Source: an uncultured Flaviramulus sp. (GTDB lineage: Bacteria > Bacteroidota > Bacteroidia > Flavobacteriales > Flavobacteriaceae). Taken from it: a stretch of DNA of 58,264 nt. Under the pieces are notes generated by a model. The model did not search any database, was not told where the DNA came from, and worked only from the letters and a program-made list of their open reading frames with translations. The DNA lies in the NCBI GenBank assembly GCA_947487155.1, contig CANKVS010000024.1:1-58264 (forward strand), given 5' to 3'. Below are positions 15,767-23,655 of this stretch, in pieces. A program made the translations under genes and the position numbers. Numbering within the stretch: the stretch's first letter is position 1; every line of letters begins with the position of its first letter.

Positions 15767-18019
15767 ATGATGAAAAACATAATACCCGTAGTAATTGTAT
15801 TTTTTTTGGTTTTTTTTTCCTGTAAAAATGATAAGGCTTTTGCGGAAAGAGAAAATATAAAACAAAATAAAAATAGTTCATATGTAGACCCTTTTATAGG
15901 TACTGGTGGTCATGGGCATACATACCCAGGAGCTACTGTTCCTTTTGGAATGTTACAAGTAAGTCCTATTAATGGTATTAGTAACTGGGATTGGTGTTCT
16001 GGGTATCATTATTCAGATTCTATCGCTGTAGGATTTAGTCATCTAAGTTTAAGTGGTACAGGTATTGGCGATTTAGCCGATATTCTTTTTATGCCAGTAA
16101 ATAAGAAAATCGATTTATCTGCAAAATCAAAGTCTCGTGCTAGTGTTCCTTATAAATCGTCTTATAGTCATAAAAATGAAAAAGCCACTCCAGGTTACTA
16201 TCAGGTGTTTTTAGAAGATCATAACATAAATGTTGAGCTAACAACATCTAAAAGAACAGCCTATCATAAGTATGCTTTTAAAAATGGAGATAAGCAATCG
16301 GTAATTATAGATTTAGGATTTGCTATAAATTGGGATGTTGCTCTAGAAACATCTTTACATATTGAAGACGAATACACCTTAAGTGGTTACCGTTTTAGTA
16401 AAGGATGGGCAAAAAACCAAAAAGTGTTTTTTGTTGCAAAATTTTCTAAACCAATTACTGAGTATAATCTGTTTGAAGATAATAACAAAAAGGAAAGTAG
16501 TCATGTAAAAGGAATTAAATCTTCAACGCAATTATTTTTTGGTAATGAAGATGGTAATCAATTATTTGTGAAAGTAGCACTCTCATCAGTAAGTGTAAAT
16601 AATGCAAAAGATAATTTAAAAGAAGGAGGCTTTAATTTTGAGACTATTAAAACGGAAGCAGAAACGACTTGGGATTCTGCGTTAACAAAAATTGAAGTAG
16701 AAACACCTATCGATTCATTAAAAACCATGTTTTATACAGCAATGTATCATGCGCAGCTTGCCCCAGTAACCTATAGCGATAAAAATGGAGAATTTAGAAA
16801 AGAAAATGATGAAATTGTTACCGCTTCAAATTATACGGCATATTCTACATTATCACTTTGGGATACGTTTAGAGCAGAACATCCGTTACTTACATTAACC
16901 GCTCCCAATAAAGTTTCCGATATTATAAATACAATGTTAGCCTATTACGAAACTAAAAAAGTATTGCCGGTTTGGACACTTTACGCTAACGAAACAAATA
17001 CAATGACAGGGTATCATTCAATTCCTGTAATTGTTGAAGCTTATAAAAAAGGTATTCGTGGTTTTGATGCTGAAAAGGCTTTTGAAGCGATGAAAACTAC
17101 AATGATGCAAGACGAGCGCGGACTTAATCATTATAAAAAGTATGGATATATCCCGTATAGTTTACAAGATGAATCGGTTACTATAACTTTAGAGTATGCT
17201 TATGATGATTGGTGCGTAGCGCAAATGGCTAAAGCATTAGGGAAGCACGATGATTACGAGTTTTTCTTAAATCGTTCAAAAGCATATCGATATTTATTTG
17301 ATAAAGATACTGGTTTTATGCGTGGAAAAGCAGTAGATGGAAACTCATGGAATGAACCTTTCGACCCGAAGCATTCTAACCATAGAGAGCAAACCGATTA
17401 TACTGAAGGTAATGCGTGGCAACACAGTTGGTTTGTACCTCAAAATATTGAAGATTTTATTAGCCTTCATGGTAGCGATGCGATTTTTGCGAGCCGATTA
17501 GAAAAATTATTTACAGAAAGTTCAGAGATTACAGGCAATAATATTTCCGCAGATATTTCTGGACTTATTGGGCAATATGCACATGGTAACGAACCAAGCC
17601 ATCATATCGCTTATCTTTTCAATAAAGTTAATCAGCCTTGGCGAACACAATATTGGGCGCGTCATATTTTAAATACGCAGTATAATACAACGCCAAACGG
17701 ATTAAGTGGTAATGAAGATTGTGGTCAAATGAGTGCTTGGTACGCTTTTAGTTCCATAGGATTGTATCCAATGAATCCAGCTTCAGGTAATTATGAAATA
17801 GGAAGTCCAATATTTGAAAAAACGACCATTTCAATTTCAAAAGAAAAAACGTTTATTATTGAAGCAGAACACGTTTCAGATAAAAACATTTATATACAAT
17901 CGGCAACTTTGAATAGGGAAGATTTTAACCAAACCTCTATTTCTCATCAACAAATAACCAAAGGCGGAATACTTCATTTTGTTATGGGTGACCAACCTAA
18001 CAAAAATTGGGGCATATAA
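15767..18019 (+). CDS. GH92 alpha-mannosidase, lipoprotein
   Basis: About 750 residues, full length for GH92, a calcium-dependent inverting exo-alpha-mannosidase family. The N-terminus MMKNIIPVVIVFFLVFFSC is a lipoprotein signal with the cysteine followed by KNDK, so it is probably anchored in a membrane facing the periplasm or surface. Family landmarks are YVDPFIGTGGHGHTYPGA near the N-terminus, SLWDTFRAEHPL in mid-protein, GNEPSHHIAYLF with the putative acid glutamate, and GNEDCGQMSAWYAFSSIG with the catalytic aspartate region. The NEPSHH form is the one seen in characterised alpha-1,2/1,3-mannosidases. It starts a tight run with SSS, GH130 and CBM9-like genes (gaps of 32, 9 and 8 bases). 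An upstream TTG at 15746 is a less likely start. Confidence 0.93.
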   Translation: MMKNIIPVVIVFFLVFFSCKNDKAFAERENIKQNKNSSYVDPFIGTGGHGHTYPGATVPFGMLQVSPINGISNWDWCSGYHYSDSIAVGFSHLSLSGTGIGDLADILFMPVNKKIDLSAKSKSRASVPYKSSYSHKNEKATPGYYQVFLEDHNINVELTTSKRTAYHKYAFKNGDKQSVIIDLGFAINWDVALETSLHIEDEYTLSGYRFSKGWAKNQKVFFVAKFSKPITEYNLFEDNNKKESSHVKGIKSSTQLFFGNEDGNQLFVKVALSSVSVNNAKDNLKEGGFNFETIKTEAETTWDSALTKIEVETPIDSLKTMFYTAMYHAQLAPVTYSDKNGEFRKENDEIVTASNYTAYSTLSLWDTFRAEHPLLTLTAPNKVSDIINTMLAYYETKKVLPVWTLYANETNTMTGYHSIPVIVEAYKKGIRGFDAEKAFEAMKTTMMQDERGLNHYKKYGYIPYSLQDESVTITLEYAYDDWCVAQMAKALGKHDDYEFFLNRSKAYRYLFDKDTGFMRGKAVDGNSWNEPFDPKHSNHREQTDYTEGNAWQHSWFVPQNIEDFISLHGSDAIFASRLEKLFTESSEITGNNISADISGLIGQYAHGNEPSHHIAYLFNKVNQPWRTQYWARHILNTQYNTTPNGLSGNEDCGQMSAWYAFSSIGLYPMNPASGNYEIGSPIFEKTTISISKEKTFIIEAEHVSDKNIYIQSATLNREDFNQTSISHQQITKGGILHFVMGDQPNKNWGI

Positions 18020-18051
18020 AAAAACAACTAACCAAAAACAATTAATCGCAA

Positions 18052-19929
18052 ATGAATATCATTGATGTTTCAATAATTATAATATACGTCGTACTAACTT
18101 TAGGTGTAGGTATTTGGATTTCCAAACGAGCCTCTAAAGGTTTAGACTCTTATTTCCTTGGCGGAAAAAGCATTAAATGGTATTATTTGGGATTAAGTAA
18201 TGGCTCTGGAATGTTTGATGTTTCAGGAACAGCGTGGATGGTAGGTATTCTTTTTCTGTATGGCGTAAAAAGTTTTATGTTTATGTGGATTTGGCCTATT
18301 TGGAACCAAATATTCATCATGATTTTTTTAGCAGCATGGATACGGCGATCAAATATTATGACAGGTTCAGAATGGATTTTAACCCGTTTTGGCGATGGTA
18401 AAGCAGGACGAGCATCCCACCTTATTGTAGCTATTTTTGCTATTATTGCTTCAATTGGTTTTATTGCATACTTCTTTGAAGGTGTAGGTAAATTTATGAC
18501 CATCATTTTGCCATGGGATTTAACTCTAACCATGGGAAATGGTGTGTTTTTAAATTCAGACCAAAGCTATGCTTTAATTATTATTTTTCTAACAACCATA
18601 TACACTATAAAAGGTGGTATGTTTTCTGTAGTGGCTACCGAAGTATTACAATACGGTATTATGGTACTTGCAGGTCTTTTAGTTGCAGGTTATGCTTTTA
18701 TTGCGGTTACCGATATAGAAATAAATAATGTGCTTTCAACCCAATGGAGTAATGTGTTATTTGGATGGGAACTCGAAGGCTCTTGGACTGGGAAATACGA
18801 AGCTTTCAATGATTTAATCGATACCCAAGGTTATAAAATGTTTGGAGCATTTATAGGAATGTCGCTATTTAAAGGCGTTTTTGCAAGTATTGCTGGCCCT
18901 ACACCAAGTTACGATATGCAACGTATTTTATCTACAAGATCGGTAAAAGAAGCTGCATATATGAGTGGTTTTACTAATTTGGTACTCTTTATTCCTAGGT
19001 ATTTACTTATTGGGGGTATTGTAATTCTTGGGTTGGTGTTTATAGCTCCAGAAATGGCAGCTTCAAGCCAACTAAGTTTAGGTGATTTAGAAGTTATCTT
19101 GCCTAAGGTAATTAATAATCATGTGCCTGTTGGTATTAAAGGATTGTTGCTTGCGGGTCTCTTAGCTGCATTTATGTCAACGTTTTCAGCCTTTGTTAAT
19201 TCTGGACCTGCTTATATAGTAAACGATATTTATAAAAAATATTTTAAACCCACAGCTTCAAACAAGCATTATATAAAAGCAAGTCATATAGCATCATTTG
19301 CTATTGTAATTATAGGTGTTTTTATGGGCTTTTTTGCAGATTCAATAAACTCATTAACTTTATGGATTACTAGTGCACTATACGGCGGATATGTAGCCGC
19401 AAATTTTTTAAAATGGGTGTGGTGGCGATTTAATGGTTGGGGTTATTTTTGGGGTATGACAGCAGGGTTATTTATTGCAACCTTACAATTCTTGTTAGAC
19501 CAAAATAAAGCTAACTTTGACATGGGAACTTGGTTATATGATTTAGCTCAAATACCAGCTATATATGTATTTCCAATTATTTTCTTTGTATCACTCTTAG
19601 GGTCTTTTTTAGGAACATTTTTAACACCTGCTACAAACATGGAAACCTTAAAAAAATTCTATGGAAATGTTCGTCCTTGGGGTTGGTGGAAGCCAGTATA
19701 CAAAGCACTTAAAAATGAAGATGATTTGTTTACAAAAAACACCAATTTTGCTAGCGATATGCTAAATTGTATTATTGGTATTGTATGGCAATCTAGTATG
19801 ATTTTATTGCCAATATATTTTATGATAAGAGATTACCCAAAAACATTAATAGTACTATTGGTATTTGCTATTACATCGATTATTCTGAAATTTACATGGT
19901 TAGATAAAGTAAAAAAATATAAAAACTAA
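18052..19929 (+). CDS. Sodium:solute symporter (SSS family)
   Basis: 625 residues with about 13-14 hydrophobic helices. The N-terminal helix and loop (ISKRASKGLDSYFLGGKSI) and the SGMFDVSGTAWMVG segment are typical of SSS transporters. A large loop is present near residues 220-260. It sits between a GH92 mannosidase and a signal-less GH130 phosphorylase, nine bases before the latter. Its most economical role is importing the GH130 substrate (a Man-GlcNAc-type disaccharide) or mannose with sodium. The substrate is inference; SSS members also carry other sugars, acids and ions. Confidence 0.9.
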   Translation: MNIIDVSIIIIYVVLTLGVGIWISKRASKGLDSYFLGGKSIKWYYLGLSNGSGMFDVSGTAWMVGILFLYGVKSFMFMWIWPIWNQIFIMIFLAAWIRRSNIMTGSEWILTRFGDGKAGRASHLIVAIFAIIASIGFIAYFFEGVGKFMTIILPWDLTLTMGNGVFLNSDQSYALIIIFLTTIYTIKGGMFSVVATEVLQYGIMVLAGLLVAGYAFIAVTDIEINNVLSTQWSNVLFGWELEGSWTGKYEAFNDLIDTQGYKMFGAFIGMSLFKGVFASIAGPTPSYDMQRILSTRSVKEAAYMSGFTNLVLFIPRYLLIGGIVILGLVFIAPEMAASSQLSLGDLEVILPKVINNHVPVGIKGLLLAGLLAAFMSTFSAFVNSGPAYIVNDIYKKYFKPTASNKHYIKASHIASFAIVIIGVFMGFFADSINSLTLWITSALYGGYVAANFLKWVWWRFNGWGYFWGMTAGLFIATLQFLLDQNKANFDMGTWLYDLAQIPAIYVFPIIFFVSLLGSFLGTFLTPATNMETLKKFYGNVRPWGWWKPVYKALKNEDDLFTKNTNFASDMLNCIIGIVWQSSMILLPIYFMIRDYPKTLIVLLVFAITSIILKFTWLDKVKKYKN

Positions 19930-19938
19930 AAATAATAA

Positions 19939-20904
19939 ATGAGTTCAATTCCATGGCAAGATAAGCCCGAAAATTGTCAAGATGTTGTTTGGCGATATTC
20001 TGAAAATCCTATAATTAATAGATACGATATTCCGTCGTCAAACAGTATTTTTAATAGCGCAGTAGTTCCATTTAAAGATGGTTTTGCAGGTGTTTTTAGA
20101 TGCGATAACAAAGCGGTACAAATGAATATTTTTGCTGGTTTTAGTAAAGATGGTATTCATTGGGATATTAATCACGAACCTATTGTTATGCAAGCAGGAA
20201 ATACCAGTATGATAGAATCTGATTATAAATACGACCCACGAGTCGTTTTTATTGAAGATCGATACTGGATTACTTGGTGTAATGGCTACAATGGGCCAAC
20301 TATAGGTGTTGGTTATACCTTCGATTTTAAAGAATTTTTTCAATGCGAAAATGCGTTTTTACCGTTTAATAGAAATGGTGTGTTATTTCCTCAAAAAATT
20401 AATGGAAAATATGCCATGTTAAGTCGCCCAAGCGATAATGGACACACACCTTTTGGCGATATTTATGTTAGCTATAGTCCCGATATGAAATATTGGGGAG
20501 AACACCGTTGTGTTATGAAAACTACACCTTTTGAAGATAGTGCGTGGCAATGTACTAAAATTGGAGCAGGACCTATTCCAATTCTTACAGATGAAGGTTG
20601 GTTAATGATTTATCATGGAGTAATAAATACGTGCAACGGTTTCCGTTATGCTATGGGGTCGGCACTTTTAGATGAAAATGAACCAGACAAAATAAAATAC
20701 AGAACACAACCCTATTTATTAGGACCAGCAGAACCTTATGAGTTAATGGGTGATGTGCCAAATGTAGTGTTTCCATGTGCGGCATTACACGATACAAAAG
20801 AAGATAAATTAGCCATTTATTATGGTGCAGCAGATACTGTTGTGGCCATGGCTTTTGGTAAATTAAGCGAAGTAGTTCAATACACCATAGCTAATAGTTT
20901 ATAA
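19939..20904 (+). CDS. GH130 beta-mannoside phosphorylase
   Basis: 321 residues with the five-bladed GH130 shape and no signal peptide, so cytoplasmic. The conserved DPRV motif (D99) matches the GH130 general acid, which is Asp104 in the characterised gut enzyme UhgbMP. Later motifs are [20 protein letters not shown] and the C-terminal [15 protein letters not shown]130 enzymes of N-glycan loci split Man-beta-1,4-GlcNAc with phosphate to mannose-1-phosphate and GlcNAc. The surrounding PNGase F-like, GH18, GH92 and GH20 genes support that substrate over mannosylglucose. The exact acceptor specificity is not proven by sequence. Confidence 0.9.
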   Translation: MSSIPWQDKPENCQDVVWRYSENPIINRYDIPSSNSIFNSAVVPFKDGFAGVFRCDNKAVQMNIFAGFSKDGIHWDINHEPIVMQAGNTSMIESDYKYDPRVVFIEDRYWITWCNGYNGPTIGVGYTFDFKEFFQCENAFLPFNRNGVLFPQKINGKYAMLSRPSDNGHTPFGDIYVSYSPDMKYWGEHRCVMKTTPFEDSAWQCTKIGAGPIPILTDEGWLMIYHGVINTCNGFRYAMGSALLDENEPDKIKYRTQPYLLGPAEPYELMGDVPNVVFPCAALHDTKEDKLAIYYGAADTVVAMAFGKLSEVVQYTIANSL

Positions 20905-20912
20905 ACAAATCA

Positions 20913-21968
20913 ATGTATTTAAAACCAAAATTTTTAATTTTTTTAGTCAGTTTTTATGTGTGTATGGCTTGTGCACAATCACACGATAATATGTATAAAA
21001 GTTATGTAGCTTATAAAACTACAGAAACTGTTACTATTGATGGAAATGTTAATGAGGAGAGTTGGGAAAAAGCATCTTGGAGCAACGTTTTTATTGATAT
21101 TGAAGGCGTAAAAAAGCCAATGTATCAAACTCAAGTGAAAATGATTTGGGATGAAAAATATTTTTACATTTTGGCTAAAATGGAAGAGCCACATGTTTGG
21201 GGAGATATAAAAAAACACGACGCTGTTATATTTCATAATAATGATTTTGAGGTGTTTGTAGACCCTAATGGCGATACTCATAATTATTACGAATTAGAAA
21301 TTAATGCATTAAATACTATTTGGGATTTATTTATGACTAAACCATATAGAGACCCAGGAAATAATGCAATTAACGATTGGCATATTACAGGTTTAAAATC
21401 TGCCGTTAGTATTGATGGCACTCTTAATGATGCTTCAGATATTGATAATGGCTGGACACTGGAAATTGCTATTCCATGGTCGGTGTACAAAACATCATAT
21501 CATCAAAATATAGTGCCAGTTGATAAATTTTGGAGAGTCAATTTTTCAAGAGTCAATTGGAATCATGATATAGTTGATGGAGCATATTCAAGAAAAAAAG
21601 ATGGTAAAGGAAAATATTTGCCAGAATACAATTGGGTATGGTCACCACAAGGTGTTATTAATATGCACGAACCTGAAAAATGGGGTTATGTATATTTTTC
21701 ATCAAAAGAAGTAGGGAGCCATGTAACATTTAATATTCCGCAAGATGAAAAAGTGAAATGGGAAATGTATAAAATATATAGAGCACTTAAAAAGAAAGAT
21801 TCGGCTAAGAAAGAAGCTTTGCCTACTTCAATACGTGTTGAAGGTAAAACAATAACTCCTGTTATTGAAACGCATAGTTTAGGATCTATAATTAGTGTTA
21901 AAAGCCCTTTTTCAAATAAAACTTTAATAATTAAAGAAGACGGTGAGTTTTTAAATAAACAGAATTAG
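20913..21968 (+). CDS. Secreted CBM9-like carbohydrate-binding protein
   Basis: 351 residues. A signal peptide ends near CMACAQ. The main part (about 30-265) looks like a carbohydrate-binding family 9/DOMON-type beta sandwich: AYKTTETVTIDGNVNEESW at the start, then KMIWDEKYFYILAKMEEPH and the NNDFEVFVDPNGDTHNYYEL core. The last 90 residues are charged and of unknown fold. No catalytic residues are recognisable. Such proteins recur beside GH92 and GH130 genes in Bacteroidota. It may hold glycans or glycopeptides near the enzymes. It is the last gene of the first tight run, eight bases after GH130. Confidence 0.8.
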   Translation: MYLKPKFLIFLVSFYVCMACAQSHDNMYKSYVAYKTTETVTIDGNVNEESWEKASWSNVFIDIEGVKKPMYQTQVKMIWDEKYFYILAKMEEPHVWGDIKKHDAVIFHNNDFEVFVDPNGDTHNYYELEINALNTIWDLFMTKPYRDPGNNAINDWHITGLKSAVSIDGTLNDASDIDNGWTLEIAIPWSVYKTSYHQNIVPVDKFWRVNFSRVNWNHDIVDGAYSRKKDGKGKYLPEYNWVWSPQGVINMHEPEKWGYVYFSSKEVGSHVTFNIPQDEKVKWEMYKIYRALKKKDSAKKEALPTSIRVEGKTITPVIETHSLGSIISVKSPFSNKTLIIKEDGEFLNKQN

Positions 21969-22105
21969 TGTTAGGCGTTTTATTAATAAAACACTGTGTT
22001 TAATAAGATTTCAAGAATTAATAATACAACCTGTTATTAATGATTTTAGTTTAATAAAAAAGAGTTTGTAATATTATTTTGTGCAACTATAAATAAATAT
22101 AACAT

Positions 22106-23236
22106 ATGAAATTCCGCATCTTTATTTTTATTATACCCTTGTTTTTTACTTGTTCAAAACAGGTTGAAAAACAAACATCTTCAGAGTTGGTTGATGCATC
22201 GTATAAAATAATTGGTTATGTTGCAGGTTACGAAGATTTTAATCCTGCATTGGTAGATGCTACTAAATTAACACACATTAATTATGCCTTTGCAAATATT
22301 GTAGATGGTCATGTTCAATTTGAGCTAGAAACAGATTCCATTAAAATTGCTAGTTTAATGGGACTTAAAAAAACAAATCCAGATTTAAAAGTATTGTATT
22401 CTATTGGAGGATGGGTTTGGTCAGATCAATTTTCTCATGCGGCTGCTTTCGATTGGTCAAGAAAAAAGTTTGCAATTAGTAGCGTACAATTAATGAAAAA
22501 ACATGGTTTTGACGGTGTTGATTTAGATTGGGAATACCCAGGGCAACGTTCAGAAGACAATGCCTTTCGTCCTTCAGATAAAGAAAATTTCACATTATTA
22601 CTTGCCGAAATTCGTAAACAATTAGATAAACAAGGAGTAGTTGATGATGCGCACTACTTACTAACCATTGCAACAGGAGCAGACCAAGCTTATATTGATA
22701 ATACAGACTTGGGGCAAGCACAAAAATATCTCGATTTTATAAATGTAATGTGTTACGATTTTTACCACGGTTGGCATTTTCAAACAGGACATCATGCTAA
22801 TGTATACCCTTCAGATAAAGAAAAATTTAATGGGAATAGCGGGCAACAGGCTATTGCGCGACATATAGTGGCAGGCGTATCTTCAAATAAATTAGTTATG
22901 GGTATTCCTTTTTATGGAAGACAATGGGCCAAAGTAATTGCAAAGAATGAAAGTTTGTATCAATCTGCTATGTCTACAGGTGTTATAGTGTCATATAGAG
23001 ATATTATTGAAAAACTAAAATCTGGTGCGTATAAAAAGATGTATGATGAATCGGCAAAATCATCATATTTATGGAATGCTAAAGACAGTATTTTTATATC
23101 GTGGGAAACACCAAAAGAAATAACATTAAAAACTAAATTTATTAAAGAAAACGGTTTGGGTGGTGCCATGTTTTGGGAGTATAGTTTAGATAAAGACCAA
23201 GAGTTGTTAAACACACTATTTAATAGTATGAATTAA
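22106..23236 (+). CDS. GH18 glycosidase (chitinase/endo-beta-GlcNAcase type), lipoprotein
   Basis: 376 residues. The N-terminus ends its hydrophobic stretch at FFTC, a lipoprotein signal. The GH18 barrel shows LKVLYSIGGWVWSD (strand 3) and the catalytic FDGVDLDWEYPG with E143 as acid/base, then MCYDFYHGW and AMFWEYSLD. By motif it resembles GH18 chitinases (DGVDLDWEYP) more than the shorter Endo H/F group. In this locus it might cut the chitobiose core of N-glycans or chitin-like oligosaccharides. It lies 137 bases after the CBM9-like gene and before the palindromic element at 23274-23360. Confidence 0.9.
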   Translation: MKFRIFIFIIPLFFTCSKQVEKQTSSELVDASYKIIGYVAGYEDFNPALVDATKLTHINYAFANIVDGHVQFELETDSIKIASLMGLKKTNPDLKVLYSIGGWVWSDQFSHAAAFDWSRKKFAISSVQLMKKHGFDGVDLDWEYPGQRSEDNAFRPSDKENFTLLLAEIRKQLDKQGVVDDAHYLLTIATGADQAYIDNTDLGQAQKYLDFINVMCYDFYHGWHFQTGHHANVYPSDKEKFNGNSGQQAIARHIVAGVSSNKLVMGIPFYGRQWAKVIAKNESLYQSAMSTGVIVSYRDIIEKLKSGAYKKMYDESAKSSYLWNAKDSIFISWETPKEITLKTKFIKENGLGGAMFWEYSLDKDQELLNTLFNSMN

Positions 23237-23273
23237 ACTGATAAGCAGTTAATACAATGAATTTTTAAAAACT

Positions 23274-23360
23274 GAAGTCATTTAGACTTTTTTGAATTAT
23301 AACGAAAATTAGTCGTTTTTCACTCAATTTTTAGCTGATTGAAAAAGTTTAGACAACTTC
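23274..23360. repeat. Palindromic interspersed element, copy 2
   Basis: An 87-base element with imperfect terminal inverted repeats (15 of 19 positions pair), GAAGT at the left and ACTTC at the right. Its middle (TTGAATTATAACGAAAATTA) recurs almost exactly, in opposite orientation, in the element at 55887-55961. The position is between the GH18 gene and the GH92 remnant. It codes for nothing and looks like a MITE- or REP-like dispersed element. Confidence 0.8.
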
Positions 23361-23398
23361 ACTATAAAAGAAGTAAAATCGTCATTTATAAAATAATT

Positions 23399-23632
23399 AT
23401 GCAAAAGCAATCGTTCTTTTTAATTGCAATTCTAGTACTCTTTTTTAATTGCACTCAGGATAAAAATAATGCTATTAAATTAACCAGTTATGTAGGTACA
23501 GATGGTCCAGGAAACACCTATCCAGGAGCAACAGTTCCTTTTGGGATGGTACAATTAAGTCCCGATAACTCTCCAAACACACAGCGAGGAATTAATGTAG
23601 AAAACGTACCTTACTCATTAAGTAAAAATTAA
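23399..23632 (+). pseudogene. GH92 remnant: N-terminus only
   Basis: 77 codons from the ATG at 23399; a TTG further upstream lies inside the repeat element. It begins with a lipoprotein signal (MQKQSFFLIAILVLFFNC) and then SYVGTDGPGNTYPGATVPFG and MVQLSPDN, which matches the first 60 residues of GH92 enzymes, including the intact gene at 15.8 kb. After SPDN the similarity stops. A tail of about 17 residues (QRGINVENVPYSLSKN) ends at TAA, 23 bases before the next gene. About 680 residues are missing, so this is a deletion product, not a frameshift. It may still be made as a short lipopeptide, but it cannot be a mannosidase. Confidence 0.85.
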
Positions 23633-23655
23633 AAATAACCATAAAATATTATTAA

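Noticed and set aside
21974..21990. GTTTTATTAATAAAAC palindrome after the CBM9-like gene as an operator or terminator
   Set aside because: A loopless A/T-rich palindrome, with no T-run and no second copy, so not convincing.
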